64,000 nucleotides of DNA from Pseudarthrobacter sp. W1I19 (GCF_030817835.1 NZ_JAUSZR010000001.1:4650001-4714000), one strand, 5' to 3'. Shown: positions 1 to 9,028, numbered from the stretch's first letter. The notes: generated by a model from the sequence alone, not told the origin. Made by a program: numbers and translations.

Positions 1-586
1 CCAGCCACAGGCCCATGGCCTTGGCAATCTCGTTGCGTACGCCGGGGTTGGTGACGTTCAGGTCCGGCTGGTGTTTGGCGAACATGTGCAGGTACCACTC
101 GCCCGTGGCGTCATCCTTGTTCCACAGGGAGGTCTCCTCGCCGGGGAACACCACCTCCGAGGACGTGTCCGGGGGAGTGTCGCTCCGCCACACGTAGTAG
201 TCCCGGTACTTGTTGTCCTTGGACTTCCGGGCTTCGACGAACCAGGGGTGCTGGTCCGAGGTGTGGTTCACCACGAAGTCGGCGATGACCCGCATGCCGC
301 GGTCCCTGGCGGCCCGGATAAACTCCACCAGGTCGCCCATGGTGCCCAGCCGGGGGTCAACCGTGAAGAAATCGGTGACGTCGTAGCCGTCGTCCCGGTC
401 CGGCGACGGGTAGAACGGCATCAGCCAGATGCAGGTGACGCCCAGGGCTGCCAGGTAGTCCACGCGCTGGGTCAGGCCGGCAAAATCGCCGCAGCCATCG
501 CCGTCGTCGTCAAAGAATGTCTCCACGTCCAGGCAGTAGATCACCGCGTTCTTCCACCAGAGATCAGAAGTTTCGGCGAGCCTCAT
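1..586 (-). CDS. GH13 alpha-amylase/trehalose-synthase-like enzyme, 3' end outside window
   Basis: The first 195 residues of a glycoside hydrolase family 13 protein are visible; the rest lies beyond base 1. The N-terminus shows the family signature DGDGCGDFAGL (about residues 28-38) and conserved region I DFVVNH (103-108), followed by a TSDQHPWF segment typical of alpha-glucosidase and trehalose-synthase type enzymes. The catalytic Asp/Glu/Asp residues lie in the missing part, so the exact substrate cannot be set. Its ATG overlaps the TGA of the upstream oxidoreductase gene by 4 bases (ATGA), so the two are translationally coupled. Confidence 0.85.
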   Translation of the reverse strand, partial: MRLAETSDLWWKNAVIYCLDVETFFDDDGDGCGDFAGLTQRVDYLAALGVTCIWLMPFYPSPDRDDGYDVTDFFTVDPRLGTMGDLVEFIRAARDRGMRVIADFVVNHTSDQHPWFVEARKSKDNKYRDYYVWRSDTPPDTSSEVVFPGEETSLWNKDDATGEWYLHMFAKHQPDLNVTNPGVRNEIAKAMGLWL

Positions 587-1611
587 GCCGTCACGTCCGA
601 CGCCGGTTCCGCACCGGCCGCCGCAAGCTGCGGGACTGCCGGGGTGCTGCTGCCGGGCGTGCGCAGTTGCGGCAGCACCTCCGCGGCAAACGTGTCGATG
701 AACGGTGCCTGCTCCTGGCCAACAAAGTGCAGGTAGAGCTCGTCGAAGCCCAGGTCCGCGTAGCCGCCCAGCCACTCCACGTGCCGGTCCAGGCTTGCCG
801 AAACGTTGACCGTTGTGCGGACCTGCTCCGCCGTCACGTGTTCGCCCACGGCGTCGAAATGCCCGGCCGTGGGCAGGTCCCAGGGAATGGGCGGAGGATA
901 GGTGTTGGTCCGCCACTGGTCCAGGGCCACCGCCACCGCCTCGTCCTCGCTCCCGGCCCAGGACAAATGGACCTGCAGGACAGCCTTGCCCGTCCCGCCG
1001 TTGTCCCGGTAGGCGGCGAGCATCTCCCTGAGGGTGGCGGCGGGCTGGTTCACGGTGACCAGGCCGTCCGCCCAGGCCGCCGCACGCCGGGCGGTATCCA
1101 CGCTGACGGCCGGCGCGATCAGCGGCGGCGGGGTCTCCGGGACGTCCCAGATCCGTGCCTGCTCCACTGTCACCAGGCCGCGGTGGGTGACTTCCTCGCC
1201 GCGGTGCAGCCGCCGGATCACCTCCACGCACTCCTCCAGCCGGCGCTGGCGCACGTCCTTGGCCGGCCAGCCGTCACCGGTGATGTGCTCGTTCATGTTC
1301 TCGCCGCTGCCGGGCGCGAACCAGAAGCGGCCCGGAAACATGCTGGCGAGGGTGGCGGACGCGTGGGCGATGATGGCCGGGTGGTACCGCTGGCCGGGTG
1401 CGGTCACCACGCCGAACCGGAGACCGGTGGTGGCCAGCGCGGCCCCCAGCCAGGACCAAGCGAAGCCGGAGTGTCCCTGCGCAGACCACGGCTCGAAGTG
1501 GTCCGAGCACATGGCCGCATCAAAGCCCGCACGTTCCGCGTGCTGGACGTCCTTGAGCAGCTGGCCCGGGCTGATCTGTTCGTGGGAAGCGTGGAAGCCG
1601 ACAGTAACCAT
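583..1611 (-). CDS. LLM-class flavin-dependent oxidoreductase (TIGR03885-like)
   Basis: A 342-residue luciferase-like monooxygenase fold (TIM barrel binding reduced flavin). It begins VTVGFHASHEQ and carries the CSDHFEPWS and GRFWFAPGSGENMNEH segments that I associate with the TIGR03885 'probable non-F420 flavinoid oxidoreductase' group, in which FMN rather than F420 is the expected cofactor. The substrate is unknown. It lies directly upstream of the GH13 gene with a 4-base overlap; this pairing suggests a shared transcript but does not show a common pathway. A stretch of about 170 bases separates it from the divergent permease gene. Confidence 0.85.
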   Translation of the reverse strand: MVTVGFHASHEQISPGQLLKDVQHAERAGFDAAMCSDHFEPWSAQGHSGFAWSWLGAALATTGLRFGVVTAPGQRYHPAIIAHASATLASMFPGRFWFAPGSGENMNEHITGDGWPAKDVRQRRLEECVEVIRRLHRGEEVTHRGLVTVEQARIWDVPETPPPLIAPAVSVDTARRAAAWADGLVTVNQPAATLREMLAAYRDNGGTGKAVLQVHLSWAGSEDEAVAVALDQWRTNTYPPPIPWDLPTAGHFDAVGEHVTAEQVRTTVNVSASLDRHVEWLGGYADLGFDELYLHFVGQEQAPFIDTFAAEVLPQLRTPGSSTPAVPQLAAAGAEPASDVTA

Positions 1612-1782
1612 CGTTAATCTTTACCCGTCCGGCGTGTGCTGTGTCGAGGGCTTCCCTCCGGTGGCAAGCCCCGCGGGGATGTGTTGACGGCGGGCCGGCA
1701 CTTGTCAGATAAGTTTGTAACTTGTAACACTGCGCTCGCCGTGAGCCTGCGCAGGCGGCGGAACGGGAAGGAAGTACCACTT
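1612..1782. other. divergent intergenic region, possible promoter for the AEC permease
   Basis: About 170 bases between the divergent oxidoreductase and permease genes. A TTGTCA hexamer near 1703 is followed after 17 bases by TAACAC, a weak promoter-like pair on the + strand, and TTGTAAC occurs twice in tandem within it. No terminator or conserved element is evident. Confidence 0.25.
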
Positions 1783-2706
1783 GTGGGCGGTGTGCTGATC
1801 GGGCTGGCGGTGATCGGCGTCGTCATAGCAGTGGGCTACATTGCCGCACGGTGCGGGCTGGGCGGGGAGGCAACTGTCTCGGCGCTGACCCGCACGGCCT
1901 TCTTCATCACCAATCCGGTGCTGCTCTTTACGGTGGTCCTGGACTCGGACCTCACCGTGGTGTTTTCCGCCTACGTTCCGCTGGCCCTGATCACGGCGGC
2001 CGCCACGGCCCTGCTGTACGTCGTGGCCAGCCGCCTGTGGTTCCGCAGGCCGCTCGCCGAGACGGCCATCGGGGCCATGGCCAGTTCCTATGTCAACGCC
2101 AACAACATCGGCATCCCCATCACGTTGTACGCCCTGGGCGACGCAACCCCGGTGGCCCCCGTCCTGCTGGTCCAGCTGCTCCTGTTCGCCCCGCTGGTCC
2201 TCACCCTGCTGGACCTCTCCGAAGCCGGCCGGTTCTCGCCGCGCCTGCTCCTCACGCAGCCCTTCCGCAACCCGATGATCATTGCGTCCCTGCTGGGTGT
2301 GGTCCTGGCCGCGTTGAACGTGAAACTCCCTGATCCTGTGATGGCGCCGCTGGCACTGCTGGGCGGGGCGGCGGTCCCGGTGGTCCTGCTGGCCTTCGGC
2401 ATGTCCCTGCACGGGAGCCGGATGCTGCAAAGCGGGGGGCACACGGCGGAAATCCTCACCGCCACCGCGCTGAAGTCAGCGGTGATGCCGCTGGTGGCGT
2501 TCGTCGTCGGACGTTTCCTGTTCAACCTGGAGCACCACATGCTCCTGGGGGTGGTGCTGATGGCGGCGCTCCCCTCCGCCCAGAACGTGTTCCTGTTTGC
2601 CGGCAAGTACGGGCGCGGGGTTGCGGTGGCCAGGGAGACCATCCTTCTCTCGACGGCGGCGGCCGCACCGGCCCTGATCCTCATCGTTTGGCTGCTGGCA
2701 GCCTAG
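1783..2706 (+). CDS. AEC family (auxin efflux carrier-like) permease
   Basis: A 307-residue integral membrane protein almost entirely of hydrophobic segments, about ten, in the two-halves arrangement of the AEC family (residues such as NANNIGIPI near the middle of the first half). AEC proteins move carboxylates such as malate or malonate across the membrane; the substrate here is not determinable. I chose GTG at 1783 because AAGGAAG lies 8 bases upstream and translation from there starts directly with the first membrane segment; an in-frame ATG at 1636 would add a 49-residue basic, non-conserved leader. Confidence 0.8.
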   Translation: MGGVLIGLAVIGVVIAVGYIAARCGLGGEATVSALTRTAFFITNPVLLFTVVLDSDLTVVFSAYVPLALITAAATALLYVVASRLWFRRPLAETAIGAMASSYVNANNIGIPITLYALGDATPVAPVLLVQLLLFAPLVLTLLDLSEAGRFSPRLLLTQPFRNPMIIASLLGVVLAALNVKLPDPVMAPLALLGGAAVPVVLLAFGMSLHGSRMLQSGGHTAEILTATALKSAVMPLVAFVVGRFLFNLEHHMLLGVVLMAALPSAQNVFLFAGKYGRGVAVARETILLSTAAAAPALILIVWLLAA

Positions 2707-2768
2707 CCCTGGTCTTCTACCAGCGGCAGTCTTCCGCCGGGGCAGGTCGCCGGGCAAGAATGGGCAGC

Positions 2769-3845
2769 ATGGAACTTCCCGTGATGCCGCCCGTCCCGCC
2801 CATGCTCGCCAAGGCCGTCAGCGGCATCCCGGAAGGAGACCTCAGCTATGAGCCCAAGTGGGACGGATTCCGGTCCATCATCTTCCGCGACGGCGACGAC
2901 CTGGAGATCGGCAGCCGCAACGAAAAGCCCATGACCCGCTACTTCCCTGAACTCGTGGAGGCGCTGAAGGAAAACCTGCCGCCGCGGTGCGTGGTGGACG
3001 GCGAGATTATCCTGATCGGCACCTCCGGCGACCGGCTGGACTTCGACGCACTCCAGCAGCGCATCCATCCCGCGGCCAGCCGGGTGAAGCTGCTTGCGGC
3101 GCAGACCCCTGCCTCGTTCGTTGCGTTTGACCTGCTGGCGCTGGGGGAGGACGACTACACCGGCCGGCCCTTCACGGAACGGCGGGCGGCACTCGAGAAG
3201 GCGCTCGCCGCCAGCAAAGCCCCCATCCACCTGACAGCGGCCACCACGGACAAGGACACCGCCGGCCGGTGGTTTGAGCAGTTTGAAGGCGCGGGGCTGG
3301 ACGGGATCGTGGCCAAGCGCCTGGACGGGCGGTACGAGCCGGACAAGCGGGTGATGTTCAAGACCAAGCATGAGCGCACGGCCGACTGCGTGGTGGCCGG
3401 CTACCGGCTGCACAAGAGCGGGCCGGACGCCATCGGGTCGCTGCTGCTGGGTTTGTACAAGGACGACGGCGGCCTGGCCAGCGTGGGCGTGATCGGCGCC
3501 TTCCCGATGAAGCGCCGCCAGGAGCTGTTCGAACAGCTGCAGCCGCTGGTCACCGACTTTGATAACCACCCGTGGGCCTGGGCGAAGCAGGAGGAGGGCG
3601 AACGGACGCCGCGGAACGCCGAAGGCAGCCGTTGGAGCGCCGGCAAGGACCTCTCCTTCGTGCCGCTGCGCCCGGAGCTGGTGGTGGAGGTCCGGTACGA
3701 CCACATGGAAGGCGACAGGTTCCGGCACACCGCCCAGTTCAACCGCTGGCGGCCGGACCGGGACCCGGAATCGTGCACCTATGAGCAGCTGGAGGAACCG
3801 GTCAGCTTTGACCTGGCCTCGGTGCTGGAGACCGGACGGCCGTAG
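2769..3845 (+). CDS. ATP-dependent DNA ligase, LigC-type
   Basis: A 358-residue ATP-dependent DNA ligase consisting of the nucleotidyltransferase domain and an OB-fold, the size of actinobacterial LigC. Motif I EPKWDGFR supplies the adenylated lysine (about residue 30); VDGEI (motif III region), DGIVAKR (motif IV) and MFKTKH (motif V) follow. LigC enzymes act in back-up repair, often with a PolD-type polymerase such as the one at 61932. ATG 2769 opens the conserved MELPVMPPVPPML sequence; an ATG at 2760 is also possible. The 3' end overlaps the convergent ABC ATPase gene by 44 bases. Confidence 0.9.
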   Translation: MELPVMPPVPPMLAKAVSGIPEGDLSYEPKWDGFRSIIFRDGDDLEIGSRNEKPMTRYFPELVEALKENLPPRCVVDGEIILIGTSGDRLDFDALQQRIHPAASRVKLLAAQTPASFVAFDLLALGEDDYTGRPFTERRAALEKALAASKAPIHLTAATTDKDTAGRWFEQFEGAGLDGIVAKRLDGRYEPDKRVMFKTKHERTADCVVAGYRLHKSGPDAIGSLLLGLYKDDGGLASVGVIGAFPMKRRQELFEQLQPLVTDFDNHPWAWAKQEEGERTPRNAEGSRWSAGKDLSFVPLRPELVVEVRYDHMEGDRFRHTAQFNRWRPDRDPESCTYEQLEEPVSFDLASVLETGRP

Positions 3846-5451
3846 CGTCCAGGACACTCCACAGCCCGTCCGCACGGCAGGGGATGGAGGCTTCCACCAG
3901 CGCCTGGCTGTGCGGGTGCCGCGGCGCCGCGAAGAAGTCTTTGGTTTCAGCCACTTCCACCACCTTGCCCTCGAGGAGGACAGCCACCCGGTCGCACATG
4001 TACCGCACCACGTCCATGTCGTGCGAGATGACGATCAGGGAGAGGTTGTGTTCCCGCTGCAGCCGCAGCAGCAGGTTCAGGATGGTGCGCTGGGTCAACG
4101 CATCCAGCGCGGACGTGGCCTCGTCGCAGATCAGGATTTGGGGTTCCAGCAGTAGGGCGCGGGCAATGGTGGCGCGTTGCAATTGGCCGCCGGAGCACTG
4201 GCCCGGCCGTTTGTCCAGGAGGGCTGCATCCAGTTCCACCTCGGTCATCGCGGCGGCGATCCGCTCATCGCGCTGTTCCGGTGTGAGGTCGTGGCGCGTG
4301 CGCAGCGGTGCCTGCAGGCTGGTGCGGAGCGTCATCCGCGGGTCAAAAGCGCCGTGCGGTTCCTGGAACACCAGTTGGACGGCGGTGGCCTGCCGGGCGC
4401 CGGTTGCGTCCAGGTGCCGGGTGATGGATCCTGTGCTGGCGGTTTCCAGTCCGACGATGGCTTTGGCCAGGGTGCTTTTGCCCGAGCCCGACTGGCCCAG
4501 CACGCCCAGGATCTCTCCGCGCCGCAGGGTCAGCGAGACGTCCTGCAGTGCTGCGTTCCCCGCTTTACGCCGGGGCCCGAAGTGCTTGCCCACCGTGCCC
4601 AGCACCAGGACGTCCCGTTCCGTCGAGGGCGGACGGCGGCGGGACTCGGGCGCGAGGCGGGCGGCGGCCAGCAGCTCACGGGTGTAGGAGGTTTGGGGCC
4701 GGGTGAGCAGGTCACCGGCAGGGCCGGCCTCCACGATGCTGCCGGCGTTCATCACCAGCACCCGGTCCGCGTAGGCGGCCACGGATGCGATGTTGTGCGT
4801 GATGTACAGGATGCCCAGGCCGCGTTCCCGGCGTTCCCTGTCCAGCAGCTGCAGGATCTGGCGTTCGAGCACCTTGTCCAGGGCCGACGTCGGCTCGTCT
4901 GCCAGCAGCATGCCTGGCCGGCCTGCCAGCGCCAAAGCTGTCATGGCGCGCTGCGCCATGCCTCCGGAGAGCTGGTGGGGATAGGCGCGGATGCCCTTGG
5001 CCGGATCTGCGAAGCCCACTTCGTCGAGCAGTTCAAGCGCCTTGGCGCGTGCCTTGGCCCCCCGGAGGCCGGCGTGGAGCCGCAGCGGCTCCTTCAGGTG
5101 CTGTCCAATGGTCCGGTTCGGGTTGAACATCCGCTTGGGCTGTTGGAACAGCATCCCCAGCCGGCCGCCGCGCACGGAGTTGAGCTCCTGCTCGGTTGCC
5201 CGGGTCACGTCCAGGCCACCGAGCCGGATGGAACCGCCGGTAATGGCCAGGCCCGTAGGCAGAAGCCGCAGGCAGGACATCGCCGTCAGGGTCTTGCCCG
5301 AACCGGAACTGCCCACCAGCGCCACGAACTCGCCGGGCTCTACGGACAGGGAGACATCCGAGAGCAGGGGCCTGCCGGAAGTCCCGCCGTCGGGCCCTTG
5401 ATGCCCCACCTCCAGCCCCTCGAGGACCAGCCCCGGATTCACCTGCCTCAT
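3802..5451 (-). CDS. ABC importer ATPase, fused double nucleotide-binding protein (Dpp/Opp/Nik type)
   Basis: A 549-residue protein carrying two complete ABC ATPase domains in tandem, equivalent to DppD and DppF fused. Domain 1 has Walker A GSSGSGKT, signature LSGGMAQR and Walker B LLADEPTSALD. Domain 2 has GQSGSGKST, CSGGQLQR and ILICDEATSALD. It would power the two permeases encoded just upstream (4-base overlap with the second permease gene). The substrate class of this family is peptides, nickel or metal chelates. Its 3' end runs 44 bases into the convergent ligase gene. Confidence 0.93.
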   Translation of the reverse strand: MRQVNPGLVLEGLEVGHQGPDGGTSGRPLLSDVSLSVEPGEFVALVGSSGSGKTLTAMSCLRLLPTGLAITGGSIRLGGLDVTRATEQELNSVRGGRLGMLFQQPKRMFNPNRTIGQHLKEPLRLHAGLRGAKARAKALELLDEVGFADPAKGIRAYPHQLSGGMAQRAMTALALAGRPGMLLADEPTSALDKVLERQILQLLDRERRERGLGILYITHNIASVAAYADRVLVMNAGSIVEAGPAGDLLTRPQTSYTRELLAAARLAPESRRRPPSTERDVLVLGTVGKHFGPRRKAGNAALQDVSLTLRRGEILGVLGQSGSGKSTLAKAIVGLETASTGSITRHLDATGARQATAVQLVFQEPHGAFDPRMTLRTSLQAPLRTRHDLTPEQRDERIAAAMTEVELDAALLDKRPGQCSGGQLQRATIARALLLEPQILICDEATSALDALTQRTILNLLLRLQREHNLSLIVISHDMDVVRYMCDRVAVLLEGKVVEVAETKDFFAAPRHPHSQALVEASIPCRADGLWSVLDATAVRSPAPRPGQS

Positions 5452-6278
5452 TTCTCCGCCACCAGGGGCAGCAGCAAAGGTGCCTCGGCCATGTTTGCTG
5501 CGCGCTGGCCGATCAGGGTGACGCAGAGCGCCACAATGAAAATAACCAGGCCCGGCGCCAGGATCCCCATCGGGGCGCGGTCCGCGAAGGGCTGCGCGGC
5601 CGCCAGCATGGAACCCCAGTCGGACTGCGGCGGCTGGACGCCCAGGCCCAGGTAGGAGAGGGCACCCACGCTGATGAGCAGGTGCCCGAAGCGCAGGGTG
5701 GCCTGGCCAAGGATGGGCGAAGCGAGGTGGGGCAGCACGTGCCGGAAGATAATAAACGACGGCGTGCAGCCCACCACGCGGGCGGCCTCCACGAAGCCGC
5801 GGGCCGAGACGTCATACGCCAGGGTCCGCGCCAGGCGGGCGAAAGGTGTCCACCCGGTTACCGTCAGGGCGAGCAGCAGCGGCCCGAAGCCCGTGCCCAG
5901 CGCCGCCACGATGAACAGGGCCACCACCATTTCCGGCAGCGCAAGCAGGACATCGTTGGTGCGGGTCAGGAATTCATCCACCCAGCCCCTCCGGCGCGCG
6001 CTCAGGATCCCGATGGCCACGCCGAGCAGGCACGTCAGCACCGTGGCCAGCGCCGCCACGGACATGGAGAACTGGCCGCCTTCGAGGATCCTGCTGAGGG
6101 TGTCCCGGCCCAGGTTGTCCGTTCCCAGCCAGTGCTTTGGCGACGGCGCGGCCAGGCGCTCCGCCAGGTTCTGCTCCGCCGGGGGATAGGGCGAGATCCA
6201 GGGTGCCAGCAGCACCGCCAGCACAATGACGGCCAGGACGGCGGCGGCCACGGTGGAAACGGTAAACCGGCTACGCAA
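5448..6278 (-). CDS. ABC importer permease, DppC type
   Basis: A 276-residue inner-membrane permease of the DppC/OppC/NikC family. It has an N-terminal membrane segment, a periplasmic loop containing the typical HWLGTDNLGRDTLSR sequence, and an EAA loop near EAARVVGCTPSFIIFRHVLP that docks with the ATPase. It forms the heterodimeric channel with the DppB-type protein encoded upstream; the two genes overlap by 8 bases, and this one overlaps the ATPase gene by 4, so all are expected to be made together. Confidence 0.92.
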   Translation of the reverse strand: MRSRFTVSTVAAAVLAVIVLAVLLAPWISPYPPAEQNLAERLAAPSPKHWLGTDNLGRDTLSRILEGGQFSMSVAALATVLTCLLGVAIGILSARRRGWVDEFLTRTNDVLLALPEMVVALFIVAALGTGFGPLLLALTVTGWTPFARLARTLAYDVSARGFVEAARVVGCTPSFIIFRHVLPHLASPILGQATLRFGHLLISVGALSYLGLGVQPPQSDWGSMLAAAQPFADRAPMGILAPGLVIFIVALCVTLIGQRAANMAEAPLLLPLVAEK

Positions 6279-7212
6279 GGGTTCCTCCCACCGTGCGGCT
6301 GAGGAACCGGTGGACGAAGTCGGCCAGGGTGGTCACCCCGACGGCGAGTGCCACCACAACCACCACACCCCCCTGGGCGAGCGGGATATCGCTGTTCACC
6401 ACGGCGTCGAAAAGCAGCCTTCCCATCCCCGGTACGGCGAAAATGACCTCCACAATGACCGATCCGCCGAGCAGTCCGGCGAACCATACGGCGAACAGCG
6501 TGGACAGCGGCACCAGGCCATTCGGCACCACATGGCGGAGGATCGCCTGCCCCTGGCTCAGGCCGCGGGCCCGGGCCGCCGGCACATGCTCTGCCGCTGC
6601 TGCATCGATGATCCCGGCGCGGACCGCCGAGGTGAAGAAGCTGATGGGCCGCAGCGCAAGGGTCAGGGCCGGCAGCACAGCGGAGGAGAGGTCGTTCCAG
6701 CCGGCCGTGGGCAGGACTGACATCTTCAGGGCGAAGACCAGGACCAGCAGGGGAGCCACCCAGTACTCAGGCATGGCGATCAGGGCCTGGGTCACCGCCG
6801 TGATGGCCTTGTCTGCAACGCTCCCCGGGCGCAGTCCGGAAAGAATCCCCAGGGGCAGTGCCACGGCCGCGGCCAGGACCAGTGACATGGTGACCAGGCT
6901 GAGGGTTACGGACAGCGCCGGCAGCACCTGCTCCGCCACGGGTGTGCGGCTGACGAAGGACAGGCCCATGTCACCGCTGAAGAAATCCCCGAGCCACCGG
7001 AAGTACTGGACGGCCAGGGGATCGTTCAGGCCGAGGCTTTCGCTGAGGCCCTGCACCGCAGAATCTTCGACGGCGTCGCCCGCCACGCGTGAGCGGATGA
7101 TCTTCCGTACCGGGTCCCCGGGCGTGAAGTACGGGATCAGGAAGACCGCAAAGGAGGACACCACAACGGCGGCCACCAGGGTGGCCGTCCGTTTGGTGAT
7201 GAACTGCAGCAT
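6271..7212 (-). CDS. ABC importer permease, DppB type
   Basis: A 313-residue permease of the DppB/OppB/NikB family: N-terminal membrane helix, a large external segment (PYFTPGDPVRKI onward), five further membrane segments, and a C-terminal FVHRFLSRTV. The EAA-type loop contains RARGLSQGQAILRHVVPNG. It is the second gene of the leftward importer operon, 19 bases downstream of the solute-binding protein gene. Confidence 0.92.
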   Translation of the reverse strand: MLQFITKRTATLVAAVVVSSFAVFLIPYFTPGDPVRKIIRSRVAGDAVEDSAVQGLSESLGLNDPLAVQYFRWLGDFFSGDMGLSFVSRTPVAEQVLPALSVTLSLVTMSLVLAAAVALPLGILSGLRPGSVADKAITAVTQALIAMPEYWVAPLLVLVFALKMSVLPTAGWNDLSSAVLPALTLALRPISFFTSAVRAGIIDAAAAEHVPAARARGLSQGQAILRHVVPNGLVPLSTLFAVWFAGLLGGSVIVEVIFAVPGMGRLLFDAVVNSDIPLAQGGVVVVVALAVGVTTLADFVHRFLSRTVGGTLA

Positions 7213-7231
7213 TCGCGGCGGGCTTCGGGAA

Positions 7232-8788
7232 CTAGGACCGGGCCTTGGCGGTCTTTGCCGTCAGGACGTAGCGGGATAGCGGGTCCTGGACGTAGCCCAG
7301 GACGTTGGTGCGGATCGCGTCCGTGGCCTGCTCATTGACCAGCCAGGCGTTGACGGCCTTGTCCTGCAGGATCTGGCCGGCCTTGGCGTAGAGCTTGTAG
7401 CGCTCGCTGGTGTCCACGGTCTTGGCGGCGTCGGCGATGATCCGGTCGTACTCCGGGTCGCAGAAGTGGCTCAGGTTGTAGGTTCCTTTGCAGGTGTAGT
7501 CAGCGGTGAGGAAGCCGATGGGGTCGGCGATGTCGATCAGCCGGTTCCGCTGGCTGAGGAGCATGTCGTAGTTCCCGGCCAGGACATCCGGCTCGGCCGA
7601 GGCGTATTCCTTGGATGTGATGGTCACCGGGATACCGATGTTCTTCAGGTTTTCCTGCACCACGGCGGCAACATCCGCGAACTCGGCACGCTCCACAATG
7701 GCAATGATCTCGAGGGGCCGGTCCGCCGTGTAGCCGGCACTGGCGAGCAGCTTGCGGGCTTCCTCAACATTTTGCTGCTGCTTGTCCTGATTCCCGCCGG
7801 CCCAGGGCTCGGACGGGGCGAACGGTCCGGTGGCCGGAAGTGCTGCGCCTTCATAGACACTGGCGGCGAGGGCGTCGAGGTCCAGCGCGTCGCGGATCGC
7901 TTTGCGGACGTCAACATTGTTCAGCGGAGCGCGGCCATTGTTCATGTACATGGTGGCAGTGCGGGGGGAATCGGCACCCAGGACGGAGACGCCGTCGTCC
8001 GCTTTCAGTCCGGCGAGGCTGGCGACGGGGATGGACAGCGAGATGTCCGCTTCGCCCGTCTGCACCTGGGCGGCACGGGTGGGGCCGTTGGTGATGAACC
8101 GGACCTCGGCGCCGGCAAGCTGCACGTCGCCGCCCCAGTAGTTCTCGTTGCGGTCCAGCGTGAGGGACTGCTTTGCCTTCTCCGAGACGGGGGTGAAGGG
8201 TCCGGTGCAGTGCTTGAACGGGTCCAGGCCTTCAGCCTTGTAGGCGGCCGGGGCCAGGATGCCGGTGTTGACGCTGGCCAAACGGTACGGCACCAGCGGG
8301 TTCTCGGCCGGGGTGCTGACCCGGACGGTCTGCGCGTCCACTGCGGTAACGCTGCTGATCATGGTGCGGTTGAAAGCGCGCGCCGGAACCTTCGCGTCCA
8401 GGACGTGGTTCAGCGCCGACACCACGGACTCGGCGGTGAGGTCGGTGCCGTCCTGGAACTTGACGTCCTGGCGGATGCTGAAATCCCAGTCCAGGGGTGA
8501 GGACTGCTTCCATTCGGTGGCCAGCGATGGCAGGACCTTGCCCTCGGCCTGGTTGTAGGTGGTCAGGGTCTCCAGGCAGCCGGAGAGGGACAGGATGTAC
8601 GCAGCATCCGATTCCACGGCCCAGTTGGCTACCGGTGCGCGGAAGTTGTCCACCACGATCCGCTGGCTGGTGTCCGCCGCAGCGCTGGGCTGGGTGGACT
8701 GGGTCTGGGTGCCGCTGAACCCGCAGCCTGTCAGGGTGAGGGCAGCGGCCGCGGCCAGAAGGACGCGGGGACGGAGGGAGGAGCGCAC
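7232..8788 (-). CDS. Family 5 solute-binding lipoprotein of the ABC importer
   Basis: A 518-residue extracellular solute-binding protein (SBP_bac_5). The N-terminus is a lipoprotein signal with lipobox LTGC (Cys about residue 22), then a Ser/Gln/Ala-rich tether. The body has the family layout, including YNQAEGKVLPSLATEW, RQDVKFQDGTDLTAESVV and the C-terminal DPEYDRIIADA region. Start is GTG at 8788. It captures the ligand for the downstream permease/ATPase genes. A DtxR/IdeR-like box 58-76 bases upstream suggests the ligand is metal-linked (siderophore, haem or metallophore) rather than a nutritional peptide; that is inference. Confidence 0.92.
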   Translation of the reverse strand: MRSSLRPRVLLAAAAALTLTGCGFSGTQTQSTQPSAAADTSQRIVVDNFRAPVANWAVESDAAYILSLSGCLETLTTYNQAEGKVLPSLATEWKQSSPLDWDFSIRQDVKFQDGTDLTAESVVSALNHVLDAKVPARAFNRTMISSVTAVDAQTVRVSTPAENPLVPYRLASVNTGILAPAAYKAEGLDPFKHCTGPFTPVSEKAKQSLTLDRNENYWGGDVQLAGAEVRFITNGPTRAAQVQTGEADISLSIPVASLAGLKADDGVSVLGADSPRTATMYMNNGRAPLNNVDVRKAIRDALDLDALAASVYEGAALPATGPFAPSEPWAGGNQDKQQQNVEEARKLLASAGYTADRPLEIIAIVERAEFADVAAVVQENLKNIGIPVTITSKEYASAEPDVLAGNYDMLLSQRNRLIDIADPIGFLTADYTCKGTYNLSHFCDPEYDRIIADAAKTVDTSERYKLYAKAGQILQDKAVNAWLVNEQATDAIRTNVLGYVQDPLSRYVLTAKTAKARS

Positions 8789-8845
8789 AGGAAACCGCCT
8801 AGCAGGGCTGCCGCGGGGAAGGGCAGGAATAAAAAGGGGACGGAC

Positions 8846-8864
8846 TTAGGGTAGCCTTCCCTTC
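8846..8864. promoter_or_regulatory. DtxR/IdeR-like iron box upstream of the ABC importer
   Basis: The 19 bases at 8846-8864 match 16 of 19 positions of the actinobacterial DtxR/IdeR consensus TWAGGTWAGSCTWACCTWA. The mismatches are at positions 6, 14 and 19, and the central palindrome is retained. It lies 58 bases upstream of the solute-binding protein start, where a promoter is expected. Iron-loaded DtxR/IdeR would repress here when iron is sufficient. Confidence 0.55.
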
Positions 8865-8948
8865 CGCCAAAGCGTGAATTGATGAAGTTGCTGCCCAGCC
8901 GCGGGGAGGCGGAGCGCGCTGGTGCCGGAACAGCCCGGTTAATGAAAA

Positions 8949-8984
8949 GGAAAGCCCGCCATTTGGGGGAATGGCGGGCTTTCC
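8949..8984 (-). terminator. Intrinsic terminator of the MHS transporter gene
   Basis: A perfect 14-bp stem (GGAAAGCCCGCCAT pairing with ATGGCGGGCTTTCC) around an 8-base loop. It begins 45 bases past the stop codon of the leftward transporter gene and is followed in that direction by TTTTCATT. It also shields the importer operon from read-through. Confidence 0.8.
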
Positions 8985-9028
8985 GGTCTAAAAACCGGGC
9001 TGGATTGTTTCTCCGGACCGGCGAAGTG

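Noticed and set aside
2703..3875. Long open frame antisense to the DNA ligase (390 codons)
   Set aside because: GC-rich DNA leaves antisense frames open. The predicted protein is low-complexity (VHV/RHR-rich), has no family motifs, and the opposite strand encodes an intact ligase.
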